From Deltaproteobacteria bacterium (GTDB lineage Bacteria > Desulfobacterota > Desulfovibrionia > Desulfovibrionales > Desulfovibrionaceae): a stretch of 64,000 nucleotides of DNA. A program made the position numbers and the translations under genes. The notes beneath the pieces were generated by a model that saw nothing but the letters and a program-made list of their open reading frames with translations, had not been told where the DNA came from and did no database searches. Position 1 is the first letter of the stretch, and every line of letters begins with the position of its first letter. Shown here in pieces: positions 35,218 to 44,192 of this stretch. Location: NCBI GenBank assembly GCA_031285295.1, contig JAITWK010000022.1, forward strand, positions 62,001 through 126,000. Direction: 5' to 3'.

Positions 35218-35760
35218 ATGAACCAGAAAAAAACCGGCAAGCCGTATCGATCGGCTGACGACGAAACCCTTGAGGTGCTTGACGAAAACAACGCCCCTCT
35301 GCTGCTGATGCCGCGCAAGGCTGCCACCCGGCAAAACCTGCGCCTTAAAGTCGTCCTTATTGTTGTACGCAATAAAGAAGGAAAAATCTACGTTCACCAG
35401 CGTTCGCACCGCAAATCAACCTATGGCGGAAGCTGGGGGGTCTCGGCCGCAGGCTACGTCAAGGCCGGTGAATCCTTTGAAGACGCCGCGCTGCGCGAAC
35501 TGGCCGAAGAACTCTCGGTAACCTCGGTAAACCTGACCCTGGCGGCAATCACCAAACCCAGTCCGGCTACCGACAACAGCCTAGTTGCCCTGTTCATCTC
35601 CAATCCAGCCCAGGTGCTAATTGTGCCGGACCCGGAAGAAATAGCCGGAGGCATGTTCATTGATCGGGACGAACTGGAAGCCATGTTGCGCGACCTGCCC
35701 GAACTGATCGCGCCCTCGCTTAGTTGGGCCGCGCAGAGCTGCGATCTGTTTAACTTTTAG
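35218..35760 (+). CDS. NUDIX hydrolase
   Basis: A 180-residue NUDIX protein with a complete box: GYVKAGESFEDAALRELAEELSV (G-x5-E-x7-REL-x-EE). The N-terminal part DDETLEVLDENNAPLLLMPRKAA and IYVHQRSHRKSTYGGSWGVSAAG resemble isopentenyl-diphosphate isomerase-like YfcD proteins, so the true substrate is open. The ATG at 35218 has AAGGTG upstream; sequence before it overlaps rimI in the opposite strand. Its stop codon overlaps the mreB stop by 4 bp (convergent). Confidence 0.88.
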   Translation: MNQKKTGKPYRSADDETLEVLDENNAPLLLMPRKAATRQNLRLKVVLIVVRNKEGKIYVHQRSHRKSTYGGSWGVSAAGYVKAGESFEDAALRELAEELSVTSVNLTLAAITKPSPATDNSLVALFISNPAQVLIVPDPEEIAGGMFIDRDELEAMLRDLPELIAPSLSWAAQSCDLFNF

Positions 35761-36779
35761 TTGATATACACGCGGCTGTAGTATTTGCGGTCATCCAGAG
35801 TGCGCCCGGTGCCGCGCACCACAGTGGTCAGGGCGTCTTGATCAACAATGACTTTAAGCCCGGTATCCTGATGCACCAGTTCAGCCAGCCCTTTAAGCAA
35901 CGAGCCGCCGCCAGCCAGCAGGATGCCGTTATCCGCGATATCGGCGGAAAGCTCGGGCGGTGTTTTTTCCAGAGCCTGACGAATGGCGGTAACAATGGCC
36001 CGCACCGGAACTTCCAGAGCTTCGCGCACCTGACCATCAGAAACACGGATCGTGCGCGGCGTACCGCTGACCATATCCTTGCCGGATACATTGGCAAACA
36101 GTTGTTCGCGCAAGGGGCAGGCGCTGCCAATGTTAATTTTAATCCGCTCGGCCATATTTTCGCCGATATGCAACTGAAACATTTCATAAAAATAACGCTG
36201 AACAGCGTTGTTCATGGCGTCACCGGCCACGCGCACCGACTCGGCATAAGCCACGGCTGAAAGCGTGATTACCGCTACCTCGGTGGTGCCGCCGCCTATA
36301 TCCACCACCAGATTGCCACGCGGCTCACTGATGGGAAGCCCCGCGCCGATAGCCGCCGCCATTGGCTCCTCAATCAGAAATACATCACCGGAACCGGCCT
36401 GACGCGCGGATTCTATTACCGCCCGCTTCTCAACCTGAGTAATGCCGGTAGGTACGCAAATAACAATGTTCGGCCTGGACAGGCTTAGCCCATGCACCAC
36501 TTTGCGGATAAAGAACTCAATGAGTTTGCTGGTTACGTCAAAGTCGGCGATGACGCCATCGCGCATGGGGCGTACGGCTTTGATGCGGTGCGGAGTACGG
36601 CCGAGAAATTCCTTGGCTTCGCGCCCCACAGCCAGCACCGAGCCTTTTTCGGTTTCAACCGCCACCACTGACGGCTCGTTCAGGACGATGCCGTCTTTTT
36701 TTGTGTAGAGCAAAGTATTGGCCGTACCAAGATCCATGGCCAGATTTTTACTGAACAAGCTAAAAAGCTTTCTAAACAT
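35757..36779 (-). CDS. mreB: Rod shape-determining actin homologue MreB
   Basis: A bacterial actin that organises sidewall peptidoglycan synthesis. The 340-residue protein has an N-terminal amphipathic helix (MFRKLFSLFSKNLAM), the phosphate-1 loop DLGTANTLLY, IEEPMAAAIGAGLPI, phosphate-2 DIGGGTTEVAVI and the adenosine motif LAGGGSLLKGL. Full length. No mreC or mreD follows; the next gene is a convergent NUDIX gene, so mreB is detached from its usual operon here. Confidence 0.97.
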   Translation of the reverse strand: MFRKLFSLFSKNLAMDLGTANTLLYTKKDGIVLNEPSVVAVETEKGSVLAVGREAKEFLGRTPHRIKAVRPMRDGVIADFDVTSKLIEFFIRKVVHGLSLSRPNIVICVPTGITQVEKRAVIESARQAGSGDVFLIEEPMAAAIGAGLPISEPRGNLVVDIGGGTTEVAVITLSAVAYAESVRVAGDAMNNAVQRYFYEMFQLHIGENMAERIKINIGSACPLREQLFANVSGKDMVSGTPRTIRVSDGQVREALEVPVRAIVTAIRQALEKTPPELSADIADNGILLAGGGSLLKGLAELVHQDTGLKVIVDQDALTTVVRGTGRTLDDRKYYSRVYIN

Positions 36780-36809
36780 GCGTCTCTCGATAGTTTTTTT
36801 GCGGTGTCG

Positions 36810-37817
36810 TTACGAGACGATTTTTTTGTTCTCAGACTCGGTCATGCTTTTGTGCAAATCACGCAGCCGGCATTTTACATAAAGATTTTCCAGAAACAGG
36901 GCCAGATGCTCGGAGGCCATGCGGGCAAAATCCTGCACATCCGCTCCGATAGGCAGGGGCGACTTGCTGGCAAGACAAAGCACGCCGCGCACCTTGCGCT
37001 GGATAATCAGCGGCAGCGCCATCAGGCTCTGAAAAGCGGGAGCGTCTTCGCTGCGGCCAAGCAACGGGGCTTCCGGCACGCCGGAGTCGCCGCCATTGAA
37101 CAGCGGCGACGAGTTGCGAAACACCCAGCCCACCATGCCGCGATTAAGATTGTAGAGTTTGGAGGCGTCGTTTTTAATCAACAGAGGATAATTTTCGCCC
37201 TCAACTCCGTAATTTTCGCCATCCGGTTGCTTGGTGAACAGGGCGCAATACTCAAAGCCTGCTGCCTTGGAAACAATATCCAGAAAACCATGCAAAAACT
37301 CATCCCAGCGGGAATGCTCGCGCCGCAGCACATAAATCAGGCGCAAGGCGGCGTAGTACCGCAAGGCTTCGGCCTGCGATTCCTCCTGTTCGCCGCTCAG
37401 GCAAAGATTGTCGAGAAATTCCGCAAAAAGAAACAGCAGCTTTTGATCCCGTTCGGAAAAGGAATACTGGCGCTTGCTGTCAACGCAGATTACCCCGCCA
37501 CCGCCGGGAAAGGGGCAGCTCATGAAAGCCTTGATGTTTTGTTCTTCATTATCCAGATAATAGCCAAGATTGCTGCGCCGCTGGTCAAAATTCGGCACCA
37601 GAAGCGGCGCCCGGTTGCTGGCGATCCAGCCCGCTAGTCCCTGACCAGGCTGCAACCGTGCCTCGCTATTGACTTTATTGCCCAGGCTGAACACGGCATC
37701 CAGCGAAAAAACCGCCTGACCGCGTCCAGGATTGTCGTTCAAAAAAAGCACTGCCGTATAAGCGTCAAAGACACTACAGATTATGCCCAGTATTTTTTCA
37801 TGCAGGGAGTTATTCAT
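36810..37817 (-). CDS. Protein with two GAF-like domains
   Basis: A 335-residue cytoplasmic protein. Both halves look like GAF domains: the first (about 5-135) has LQPGQGLAGWIASNRAPLLVPNF and GGGVICVDSKRQYSFSERDQKLL; the second (about 170-315) has LNRGMVGWVFRNSSPLF, MALPLIIQRKVRGVLCLASK and an ending helix. No output domain is present, so it may sense a ligand and signal through partner proteins. It sits 30 bp upstream of mreB on the same strand, which makes a link to cell shape possible but unproven. Confidence 0.75.
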   Translation of the reverse strand: MNNSLHEKILGIICSVFDAYTAVLFLNDNPGRGQAVFSLDAVFSLGNKVNSEARLQPGQGLAGWIASNRAPLLVPNFDQRRSNLGYYLDNEEQNIKAFMSCPFPGGGGVICVDSKRQYSFSERDQKLLFLFAEFLDNLCLSGEQEESQAEALRYYAALRLIYVLRREHSRWDEFLHGFLDIVSKAAGFEYCALFTKQPDGENYGVEGENYPLLIKNDASKLYNLNRGMVGWVFRNSSPLFNGGDSGVPEAPLLGRSEDAPAFQSLMALPLIIQRKVRGVLCLASKSPLPIGADVQDFARMASEHLALFLENLYVKCRLRDLHKSMTESENKKIVS

Positions 37818-38123
37818 CAGATTTTTCCGGGAGTTGCCTAAGTATGAACTGTATAATAATCAAGGCGATCAACGCGAACTTAACTCAAGATTCGAAGGCT
37901 GTCATCAGTTATCATATCCCATTGTCACGGCACGGACTGGGCTGCTTACGGCATTTTCTATAATTATCTAAAAAAATTCTAGATTATCTTCGCTTTTTTC
38001 TATAAAAACAAATTGCGGAGAGGATCAACAGTTATCATAGCCGGATAATGCTCTACGCAGTATTTTGCGCCTTCCGGGCAATAAATTTGCACCGGCCTGA
38101 TTTTTACTTTCAAAGAGAAGCGG
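37818..38123. other. Divergent intergenic region
   Basis: 306 bp without a gene. An 11-bp direct repeat CAGTTATCATA occurs at 37906-37916 and 38029-38039. On the minus strand a TTGTTT-N17-GATAAT pair near 37985-38015 could serve the GAF-mreB unit. I see no RNA gene or strong hairpin. Confidence 0.5.
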
Positions 38124-39968
38124 ATGCTGTCCTGGAACGAAGCCTTTACCCAAGGAAATATATCCTGGAAAAATGAATGGCAACTGAGAGATCAGCTTGT
38201 TTTGCCCGATATCGCCTCCTTGAAAAAGTATCTGGATCTGGCGCATATCCGCTACTGCCTGCTCAAACCCTACTTTGAAAACAGCGCCTATCCGCTGGTA
38301 GAAACCCGTGAGCTTCTGCCCTCGTTCGAACCGGATCTCTGGGAATATAAAAAACTTCCCGGTTTCAGCATGGTGGCTTTCGGGCGTCCTATCAACTATT
38401 TCCACGAAGTATTCCAGTTTGACCTCATGCCCTCGATCACCGCGGATCTGGACGAACTGGAAGCGGCCTCCCTTATGGGCCGCAATCTGCAAACCCTGCA
38501 AAACCGTTTGCATAAAAGTGCGCATGAAAGCCTGATTAACAATCTGGGCCGATCGGATGTTGGCAACCTGAACAATTACGCGGCTCTTACTCCCTTCCTG
38601 ACCATGATGGACCGCGCCCAGGTACTTTCGCTGGACGGCAAAACCGCCTCCGGCCAAAAGACCTTTCGCCTGAGCGGAATTTTCGCGTCATTTCCCTCGG
38701 ATCTGGATACGGAAATCAAGCGATTCGGCCTGCGCATAGGCAAATTCGCTGTTGGCGACAACGAGCTTTACGATTTAAACCGCCTGTTCGTTTATCAGTT
38801 CCTGATGGAACTTTACGGATTCCCGATTTCTTCCGAACGAAGAACCTCGGCCGCGCTTTTCTCTCGCCGTCTGCACAAAATGGGCGAGAAATTTCTGGTC
38901 CGCGCCCTAGGCCAATCGGACCGCACCATTACCACCCTGTGGAGCAGCGCCAGCGGACATGCCTATCCCGCGCTGGAAAAAATTGCCCTGGTGGCTCTGG
39001 ACGCGGATCAAACGGATCTGCTCCCCCTGCTCAAGGAAGATGGTTATTTCGTCAACCCGAAAAAACGCGTGCTGATTTTGCGCATCAAATACAAGCAGCA
39101 CAAGTTCAACCCGGACAACGTGCGCCAGGATCGCGCCCTTTCGGTCGAATCGCAGGAAATCATCCACCCGATCACCGGCGAAGCCCTTACCGGCGTGAAC
39201 ATCATCAAGGATACCTCAAACATGTTCCTGCGCCTCAACGACATTGTGCGCGGCGAATATACCGGCTATATTGTTTACAAACGATCGGAACTCATAGAGA
39301 ATACCGAAACCGATGAAAAAAAGCTGAAGTTCCTCTTTGCCTGGCTCTCCAAGCACCAGCGCCGCATTATCGGCTACAGTGACGAATTTTTCTCCAATGT
39401 GGCCAAAGTGCTGGATACTTACCTGATAGCCCCGGAAAACTACGAGACTTTTAATAACTTGCGCGATCTCTATCAGGAAGTAGTCAATAAATTCAGCTAC
39501 ATTCAACAGGCGCGCAAAGTCCGCATTCTTGAAGATCTCCGGACCAGGCAATACAAGGGCAAGCACGTAACTTATGCCGTGATGCTTGAGGAAGCGGTTG
39601 AACTGCTGCATACGCTCAAGTTTGAAATTGTCACCTATTTCGATTCCCTGGTGCTTAACGTGATCAAAACCGGCGAGGCCATCCTGAGTGACCGCTATCT
39701 GATCCGCACCTACATCGAAAAAAAGGATTTGGATCGGACGCCCAGGCGTCAGGACATAAAAAAGAACTATGGCCGCCTGGTCTCGCTGATTGACGAATTC
39801 AAGGCCATCCGCAAGGCCAGAATGGATAAAGCCCCTGCAACGCTCAATACCGGCGCTTTTGAGCTGAATCAATTGCCAGATAAAACACCGGCTGCGCCGC
39901 CGACAACAATAGATACAGGCAACAATGACAGCAACACTGCAAACTCCGCTAGGCAAGTGGCACTATAA
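38124..39968 (+). CDS. Large protein of unknown function
   Basis: A 614-residue soluble protein that I cannot assign. No signal peptide, no membrane helix, no Cys clusters or NTP-binding loops. It looks like a mixed alpha/beta globular protein: an N-terminal part with SLDGKTASGQKTFRLSG, a central part with KKRVLILRIKYKQHKFNP and IIHPITGEALTGVNIIKDTSNMFLRLNDIV, and a long helical C-terminal half (ILEDLRTRQYKGKHVTYAVMLEEAVELLHTL). The tail is Pro/Thr/Asn-rich. AGAGAAGCGG precedes the ATG. It overlaps gcvT by 44 bp and so heads a gcvT-rsmE unit. Codon use is like the core genes, so it is probably an old lineage gene. Confidence 0.8.
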   Translation: MLSWNEAFTQGNISWKNEWQLRDQLVLPDIASLKKYLDLAHIRYCLLKPYFENSAYPLVETRELLPSFEPDLWEYKKLPGFSMVAFGRPINYFHEVFQFDLMPSITADLDELEAASLMGRNLQTLQNRLHKSAHESLINNLGRSDVGNLNNYAALTPFLTMMDRAQVLSLDGKTASGQKTFRLSGIFASFPSDLDTEIKRFGLRIGKFAVGDNELYDLNRLFVYQFLMELYGFPISSERRTSAALFSRRLHKMGEKFLVRALGQSDRTITTLWSSASGHAYPALEKIALVALDADQTDLLPLLKEDGYFVNPKKRVLILRIKYKQHKFNPDNVRQDRALSVESQEIIHPITGEALTGVNIIKDTSNMFLRLNDIVRGEYTGYIVYKRSELIENTETDEKKLKFLFAWLSKHQRRIIGYSDEFFSNVAKVLDTYLIAPENYETFNNLRDLYQEVVNKFSYIQQARKVRILEDLRTRQYKGKHVTYAVMLEEAVELLHTLKFEIVTYFDSLVLNVIKTGEAILSDRYLIRTYIEKKDLDRTPRRQDIKKNYGRLVSLIDEFKAIRKARMDKAPATLNTGAFELNQLPDKTPAAPPTTIDTGNNDSNTANSARQVAL

Positions 39969-41031
39969 AAACGGCGCCAAAATGGCCCCTTTCGCCGGAT
40001 GGGATATGCCCATCCAGTACAGCGGCATCATTCAGGAGCACACCCATACGCGGACCTCGGCCGCGATTTTTGATATCTGCCACATGGGCGAATTCATGGT
40101 CAGCGGTGACAAGGCAGCCGAAGCCCTGAGTCTGGCCCTGACCTCCAACACTGTCGCGCTAAAAATCGGGCGTTGCTCTTACGGCTTTCTGCTTAATGAT
40201 GCGGGCGGCATTCTGGATGACCTCATCACCTACCGTCTGGCGGAAGACAAATTCATGCTGGTAGTTAACGCGGCCAACCGGAGAATTGATTACCAGACCC
40301 TGCAACAGCGCCTGCCCGCTGGCGTGCTTCTGGAAGATATTTCCGATCGCACCGGCAAAATAGACCTTCAGGGCCCGCTTTCGCGTCAGGTTCTGGAAGA
40401 AACGCTGCCCGGCAAATGGACCGAACTAAAATACTTCGGTTTTTGTCAGGGAAAATTCCAAAACAGCGATATACTGATCAGCCGTACCGGATATACTGGC
40501 GAACTGGGTTATGAAATTTACCTTCCGGCGGAACTTACCCTGACCATGTGGGAACTTTTGCTGGGCAACCCTCTGGTCAAACCGGCTGGTCTGGGTGCGC
40601 GCGATACCCTGCGTCTGGAAGCCGGACTGCCGCTGGGCGGGCAGGAGCACGACCCCGACCATACCCCGGCTGAACTCGGTTACGCCGCCATGCTTGCCTC
40701 GCCAGCCGCCTATGCTGGCAAGCAAGGCGCTTTTACCCGGCGCGAGGCGCTTATACCCATGACCATTCAGGGGCGGCGCAGCGCCAGACACGGCAATGCG
40801 GTGTTGAATGCCAATGGTGAACAAATCGGCGTGATCACCAGCGGATCATTTTCGCCCAGCCTGGGCTGTTGCATTGCCCTGGCTTACATCAAGGCGGAAG
40901 AAGCTGATCAAATAAAAACCCGGCAGGACGAGCAGCAGGAACAGGCCAAATACACCGTGCAGGCCGACCGCGCCAGCCTGGAAGCGGAAGTGGCCGCACT
41001 CCCCTTCTATACAGGTTCGGCCCGTGCATAA
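39925..41031 (+). CDS. gcvT: Aminomethyltransferase (glycine cleavage T protein)
   Basis: Transfers the methylene group from the aminomethyl-lipoyl H protein to tetrahydrofolate. The 368-residue protein has the family features MAPFAGWDMPIQYSGIIQEH, FDICHMGEFMVSG, SRTGYTGELGYEIYLP and GLGARDTLRLEAGLPLGGQE. A Gln/Glu-rich stretch near the C-terminus (about 328-345) is unusual. It overlaps both neighbours (44 bp and 8 bp). GcvH and GcvP are not in the window. Confidence 0.95.
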   Translation: MTATLQTPLGKWHYKNGAKMAPFAGWDMPIQYSGIIQEHTHTRTSAAIFDICHMGEFMVSGDKAAEALSLALTSNTVALKIGRCSYGFLLNDAGGILDDLITYRLAEDKFMLVVNAANRRIDYQTLQQRLPAGVLLEDISDRTGKIDLQGPLSRQVLEETLPGKWTELKYFGFCQGKFQNSDILISRTGYTGELGYEIYLPAELTLTMWELLLGNPLVKPAGLGARDTLRLEAGLPLGGQEHDPDHTPAELGYAAMLASPAAYAGKQGAFTRREALIPMTIQGRRSARHGNAVLNANGEQIGVITSGSFSPSLGCCIALAYIKAEEADQIKTRQDEQQEQAKYTVQADRASLEAEVAALPFYTGSARA

Positions 41032-41899
41032 TTTTTACCTTGCGCCTGACAAATGGCATGAATACGGCGAGTCTGCGCAAAGTTCGAATGGAGTTGTTGC
41101 CGGGGAAACGTCTGATGGTTCTGGCATGGCATATAGCCCGGAAGCCAGGCAAATTCTGGACGGCCCGGAAGCCAGGCATCTGGCTAAAGTATTACGCATT
41201 CGTCCGGGCGAAGAAATTCGCCTGCTGGATGGACAGGGCCGCAGCGGGCGCTTCACGGTTCTGAATCTGGAAAAAAACAGCGTGGAGCTGGCACCGCTAC
41301 AGGTGGAAAAGCTTCCGCGTCCGGGTAACCGCTGCTGGCTGGCCGCCGCCTACACCAAGGCGGCGCGGCGTAGTTGGCTGCTGGAAAAAAGTGTGGAACT
41401 GGAGGCCGGGGGCATCTGGTTCTGGCAGGCCGAACACAGTCAGGCCAAAGCGCCGGAAGTTGGCAAGGAAAACTGGCAGGATCAGCTTATTGCCGGAGCC
41501 AAACAGTGCTTCAACCCCTGGCTGCCGGAACTGCGCACTTTTCCCGGCGGTGCAAGGCAACTGGCCGACTATGCAGCAGGATCTCCAGTCGAGTCTTGTT
41601 CCGCGTATCAACCCAATTTTTCTCGTCGCATTCTCTTGTGGGAAGACGCGTCAGAAGATATGCTGCTCACAGAAGCGGATTTCGCCCCAACGCCGGATCA
41701 GCCCGGAGACGGAAATACTTTATTCGTCATGGGACCGGAAGGCGGACTCAGTGCCGGTGAAGCAGATCTTTTCAGCCAAAGCGGCTTCAAATGCGTCAGC
41801 CTGGGCAAGCGCATCCTGCGCTGGGAAACCGCCGCCCTGCTCTGCCTTGGCCTGGGCTTTTGGGCCAGACAACGATTAGCCATTCCTCAGTCTGAGTAA
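41024..41899 (+). CDS. rsmE: 16S rRNA (uracil-1498-N3)-methyltransferase
   Basis: A SPOUT-class enzyme that methylates U1498. The 291-residue protein has a PUA-like N-terminal part with EARHLAKVLRIRPGEEIRLLDGQGR and a C-terminal knot with FVMGPEGGLSAGEADLF, VSLGKRILRWETAAL. An insertion (about 20-35) and a long variable loop make it longer than E. coli RsmE (243). The start GTG at 41024 overlaps the gcvT end by 8 bp. Confidence 0.93.
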   Translation: MHNFYLAPDKWHEYGESAQSSNGVVAGETSDGSGMAYSPEARQILDGPEARHLAKVLRIRPGEEIRLLDGQGRSGRFTVLNLEKNSVELAPLQVEKLPRPGNRCWLAAAYTKAARRSWLLEKSVELEAGGIWFWQAEHSQAKAPEVGKENWQDQLIAGAKQCFNPWLPELRTFPGGARQLADYAAGSPVESCSAYQPNFSRRILLWEDASEDMLLTEADFAPTPDQPGDGNTLFVMGPEGGLSAGEADLFSQSGFKCVSLGKRILRWETAALLCLGLGFWARQRLAIPQSE

Positions 41900-41906
41900 A
41901 CTAGGC

Positions 41907-42027
41907 AGAGCCTTAGTTTGCCGTCAGACGAGGAAGGTGAGTTTTTTGCGAAGGAAGTATACTCTTCTCGTATTCGACCGGAGCAAAAAACGATACCTGA
42001 CGAAGTATCACGGTAAAATGAGGCTCT
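41907..42027. repeat. Long palindromic element, copy E, abutting rarA
   Basis: A 121-bp copy with termini AGAGCC / GGCTCT and the same interior as copy C. It fills the whole gap between rsmE (stop 41899) and rarA (start 42030). The right arm contains GAGG (42020-42023) six bases before the rarA ATG, so the repeat carries the ribosome binding site of rarA. Confidence 0.85.
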
Positions 42028-42029
42028 GA

Positions 42030-43259
42030 ATGAGTATATTAGCCCCGCTGCCAGAGCGTTTGCGCCCAACCCAACTGGACGATTTTGTCGGTCAGGAACA
42101 TTTGCGTGGCAGGCTGCAAAACCTTTTGCAGGCCAATCGCCTGCCCAGTTTGCTCCTTTTCGGCCCGCCCGGCTGCGGCAAATCCACCCTGGCGCTGATT
42201 CTGGCCAACGCGCACGGCAAAAAAATTACCCGTCTCAGCGCCCCGGAAGCCGGATTGCAGCAATTGCGCCGCAGTCTCACCGGGGTGGATATACTGGTGC
42301 TTGACGAATTGCATCGTTTTTCCAAGGCGCAGCAGGATTTTTTCCTTCCCATACTTGAAAGCGGCGAGCTTACCCTAATCGCCACCACCACGGAAAACCC
42401 CTCTTTCAGCGTAACCCGCCAACTGCTTTCCCGCCTGCATGTGCTTAAACTGCGCCCGCTTTTGCAGCACGAACTTATGCAGTTGGCCGAACGCGGGGCC
42501 GAGGCCCAGAATATCAAGCTGGGCAAGGAAAGCCTTGAGCTTCTGACCGGCGTATCCGGCGGCGATGGACGCGCCGTTTTGAACCTGCTGGAATATGTAA
42601 CCGCCATGCCGGAAGAAAAGCGCGATGCCCAAAGCATCCGCGCCGCCCTGCCCGAACTGGTCATGCGCCATGACAAAGATGGCGACAGCCATTACGAGAT
42701 CATTTCCGCCCTGATCAAATCCATTCGCGGCAGCGATCCGGACGCGGCGCTTTATTATCTGGCCTGTCTGCTGGAAGGCGGCGAAGACCCGCGTTTTATT
42801 TGCCGGCGGCTGATACTTTCGGCTGCCGAAGATGTCGGCCTGGCTGATCCGCAAGCGCTGACCATGGCAGTATCCTGCCAGCAGGCCGTGGAATTTGTCG
42901 GCATGCCGGAAGGTTTTTTGCCGCTGGCCGAAACCTGCGTCTATCTGGCCCTGGCCCGCAAGAGCAACAGCGCCTATGCCGCATACATGAACGCGGCCCG
43001 CGAGGTAAAGGCCAACGGAGCGCAGCCCGTGCCCCTGCATTTGCGCAACGCCTCCACTAAATTGCAAAAGGAATGGGGCTATGGCAAGGGTTATCTCTAC
43101 CCGCATAACTATCAGGAAGCCTGGGTCGAGCAGGAATATCTGCCGCCGGAGGTCTTGACCAGACGCTTTTACGCGCCTAAAAATCAGGGCGAAGAAGCGC
43201 GGATCAGCAGTTGGTGGAAGAAATTGATGCAGGGCAGACACAACGCCAAATCAGAATAA
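42030..43259 (+). CDS. rarA: Replication-associated recombination protein A (RarA/MgsA)
   Basis: A clamp-loader-like AAA+ ATPase that acts at stalled forks. The 409-residue protein has LRPTQLDDFVGQEHL, Walker A GPPGCGKST (about 47-55), Walker B LVLDELHRFSKAQQD, ATTENPSFSV sensor 1 and a C-terminal tetramer domain with ALYYLACLLEGGEDPRFICRRLI and GKGYLYPHNY. Its Shine-Dalgarno lies in the arm of a palindromic element, so mRNA folding could limit translation. Confidence 0.95.
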   Translation: MSILAPLPERLRPTQLDDFVGQEHLRGRLQNLLQANRLPSLLLFGPPGCGKSTLALILANAHGKKITRLSAPEAGLQQLRRSLTGVDILVLDELHRFSKAQQDFFLPILESGELTLIATTTENPSFSVTRQLLSRLHVLKLRPLLQHELMQLAERGAEAQNIKLGKESLELLTGVSGGDGRAVLNLLEYVTAMPEEKRDAQSIRAALPELVMRHDKDGDSHYEIISALIKSIRGSDPDAALYYLACLLEGGEDPRFICRRLILSAAEDVGLADPQALTMAVSCQQAVEFVGMPEGFLPLAETCVYLALARKSNSAYAAYMNAAREVKANGAQPVPLHLRNASTKLQKEWGYGKGYLYPHNYQEAWVEQEYLPPEVLTRRFYAPKNQGEEARISSWWKKLMQGRHNAKSE

Positions 43260-43298
43260 TTCAAAAATTAGCGTAAAATAAAATCAAAAGTAACAAAA

Positions 43299-44192
43299 AT
43301 GAACGCTGAAGCACTATCCCCATACGCCATCCCCAACTACAAAACGCCACCCGGCCAGGCTAAATTTTTCTCCGGCGCTTTTCCCGCGCTGGGTTTTTAT
43401 TCGCGCCTCATGGCTATTGTTTACAGTGCCAGTAAACTGGCCAAGCAAGGACAATATCCCAATGAGGAATGGGTAAAGAGCAGCTTCCAGACTCTTGCGG
43501 CTCTGGAAGCTTGCGGCATAAAAATAAACATCGAAGGCCTGGAACAGGTCATGGACTTGCGCGGGCCTTGCGTTTTTGTCTCCAACCACATGAGTACGCT
43601 GGAAACCTTTGGCCTGCCCTGCCTTATACAGCCTTACCGTGACGTCACCTATGTGGTTAAGGAAAGCCTGCTGAACTACCCTTATTTTGGCGCGGTGCTG
43701 GCCTCGCGCGATCCGATTGTGGTAACGCGCAAGGATTTGCGTGCCGACCTTACGGCCATGCTGGACGGCGGCTGTGCCCGTCTGGCCGCCGGGCGCTCGA
43801 TCATAATTTTTCCGCAATCCACACGCGGCGTCAGGCTTGACCCGCAGCACTTCAACAGTATCGGGGTCAAGCTGGCCCGCAAGGCCGGTGTACCGGTGCT
43901 GCCCATTGCCCTGCGCACCGATGCCTGGGGCAACGGCAGCCTGATCAAGGATTTTGGCCCGCTACGCAAGGAACTCACGGTACATTTCAAATTCGGCGCA
44001 CCCATGGAAATTAACGGCAACGGAAAAGCCGAACATGCGGCCATTGTGGATTTCATCAGCCGTAATCTTGCGAATTGGGGCCTGGAAGTGGATACTGCCG
44101 AAAAACAAGCCCTCACAGCGGACAGTAATGTCCCTGATACTTCCACTGCTCCTGATGCTCTTGTTGACGCGCCTCGCAAGGAGATTCAGTGA
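43299..44192 (+). CDS. Lysophospholipid acyltransferase (PlsC-like)
   Basis: A membrane-associated acyltransferase of 297 residues, probably 1-acyl-glycerol-3-phosphate acyltransferase or a relative. Motif I is VSNHMSTLETFG (H-x4-E in place of the usual H-x4-D), followed by YVVKESLLNYPYFGAVL, ASRDPIVVTRK, the motif III-like IIFPQSTRGV and GVPVLPIALRT. The final 35 residues are a Thr/Ala/Asp-rich tail. It is 39 bp after rarA, and its last codons contain the AAGGAG that serves the next gene. Confidence 0.85.
   Translation: MNAEALSPYAIPNYKTPPGQAKFFSGAFPALGFYSRLMAIVYSASKLAKQGQYPNEEWVKSSFQTLAALEACGIKINIEGLEQVMDLRGPCVFVSNHMSTLETFGLPCLIQPYRDVTYVVKESLLNYPYFGAVLASRDPIVVTRKDLRADLTAMLDGGCARLAAGRSIIIFPQSTRGVRLDPQHFNSIGVKLARKAGVPVLPIALRTDAWGNGSLIKDFGPLRKELTVHFKFGAPMEINGNGKAEHAAIVDFISRNLANWGLEVDTAEKQALTADSNVPDTSTAPDALVDAPRKEIQ

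Noticed and set aside
37906..38039. Two CAGTTATCATA copies as ends of a mobile element
   Set aside because: They are direct, only 11 bp, and enclose no gene or inverted termini.
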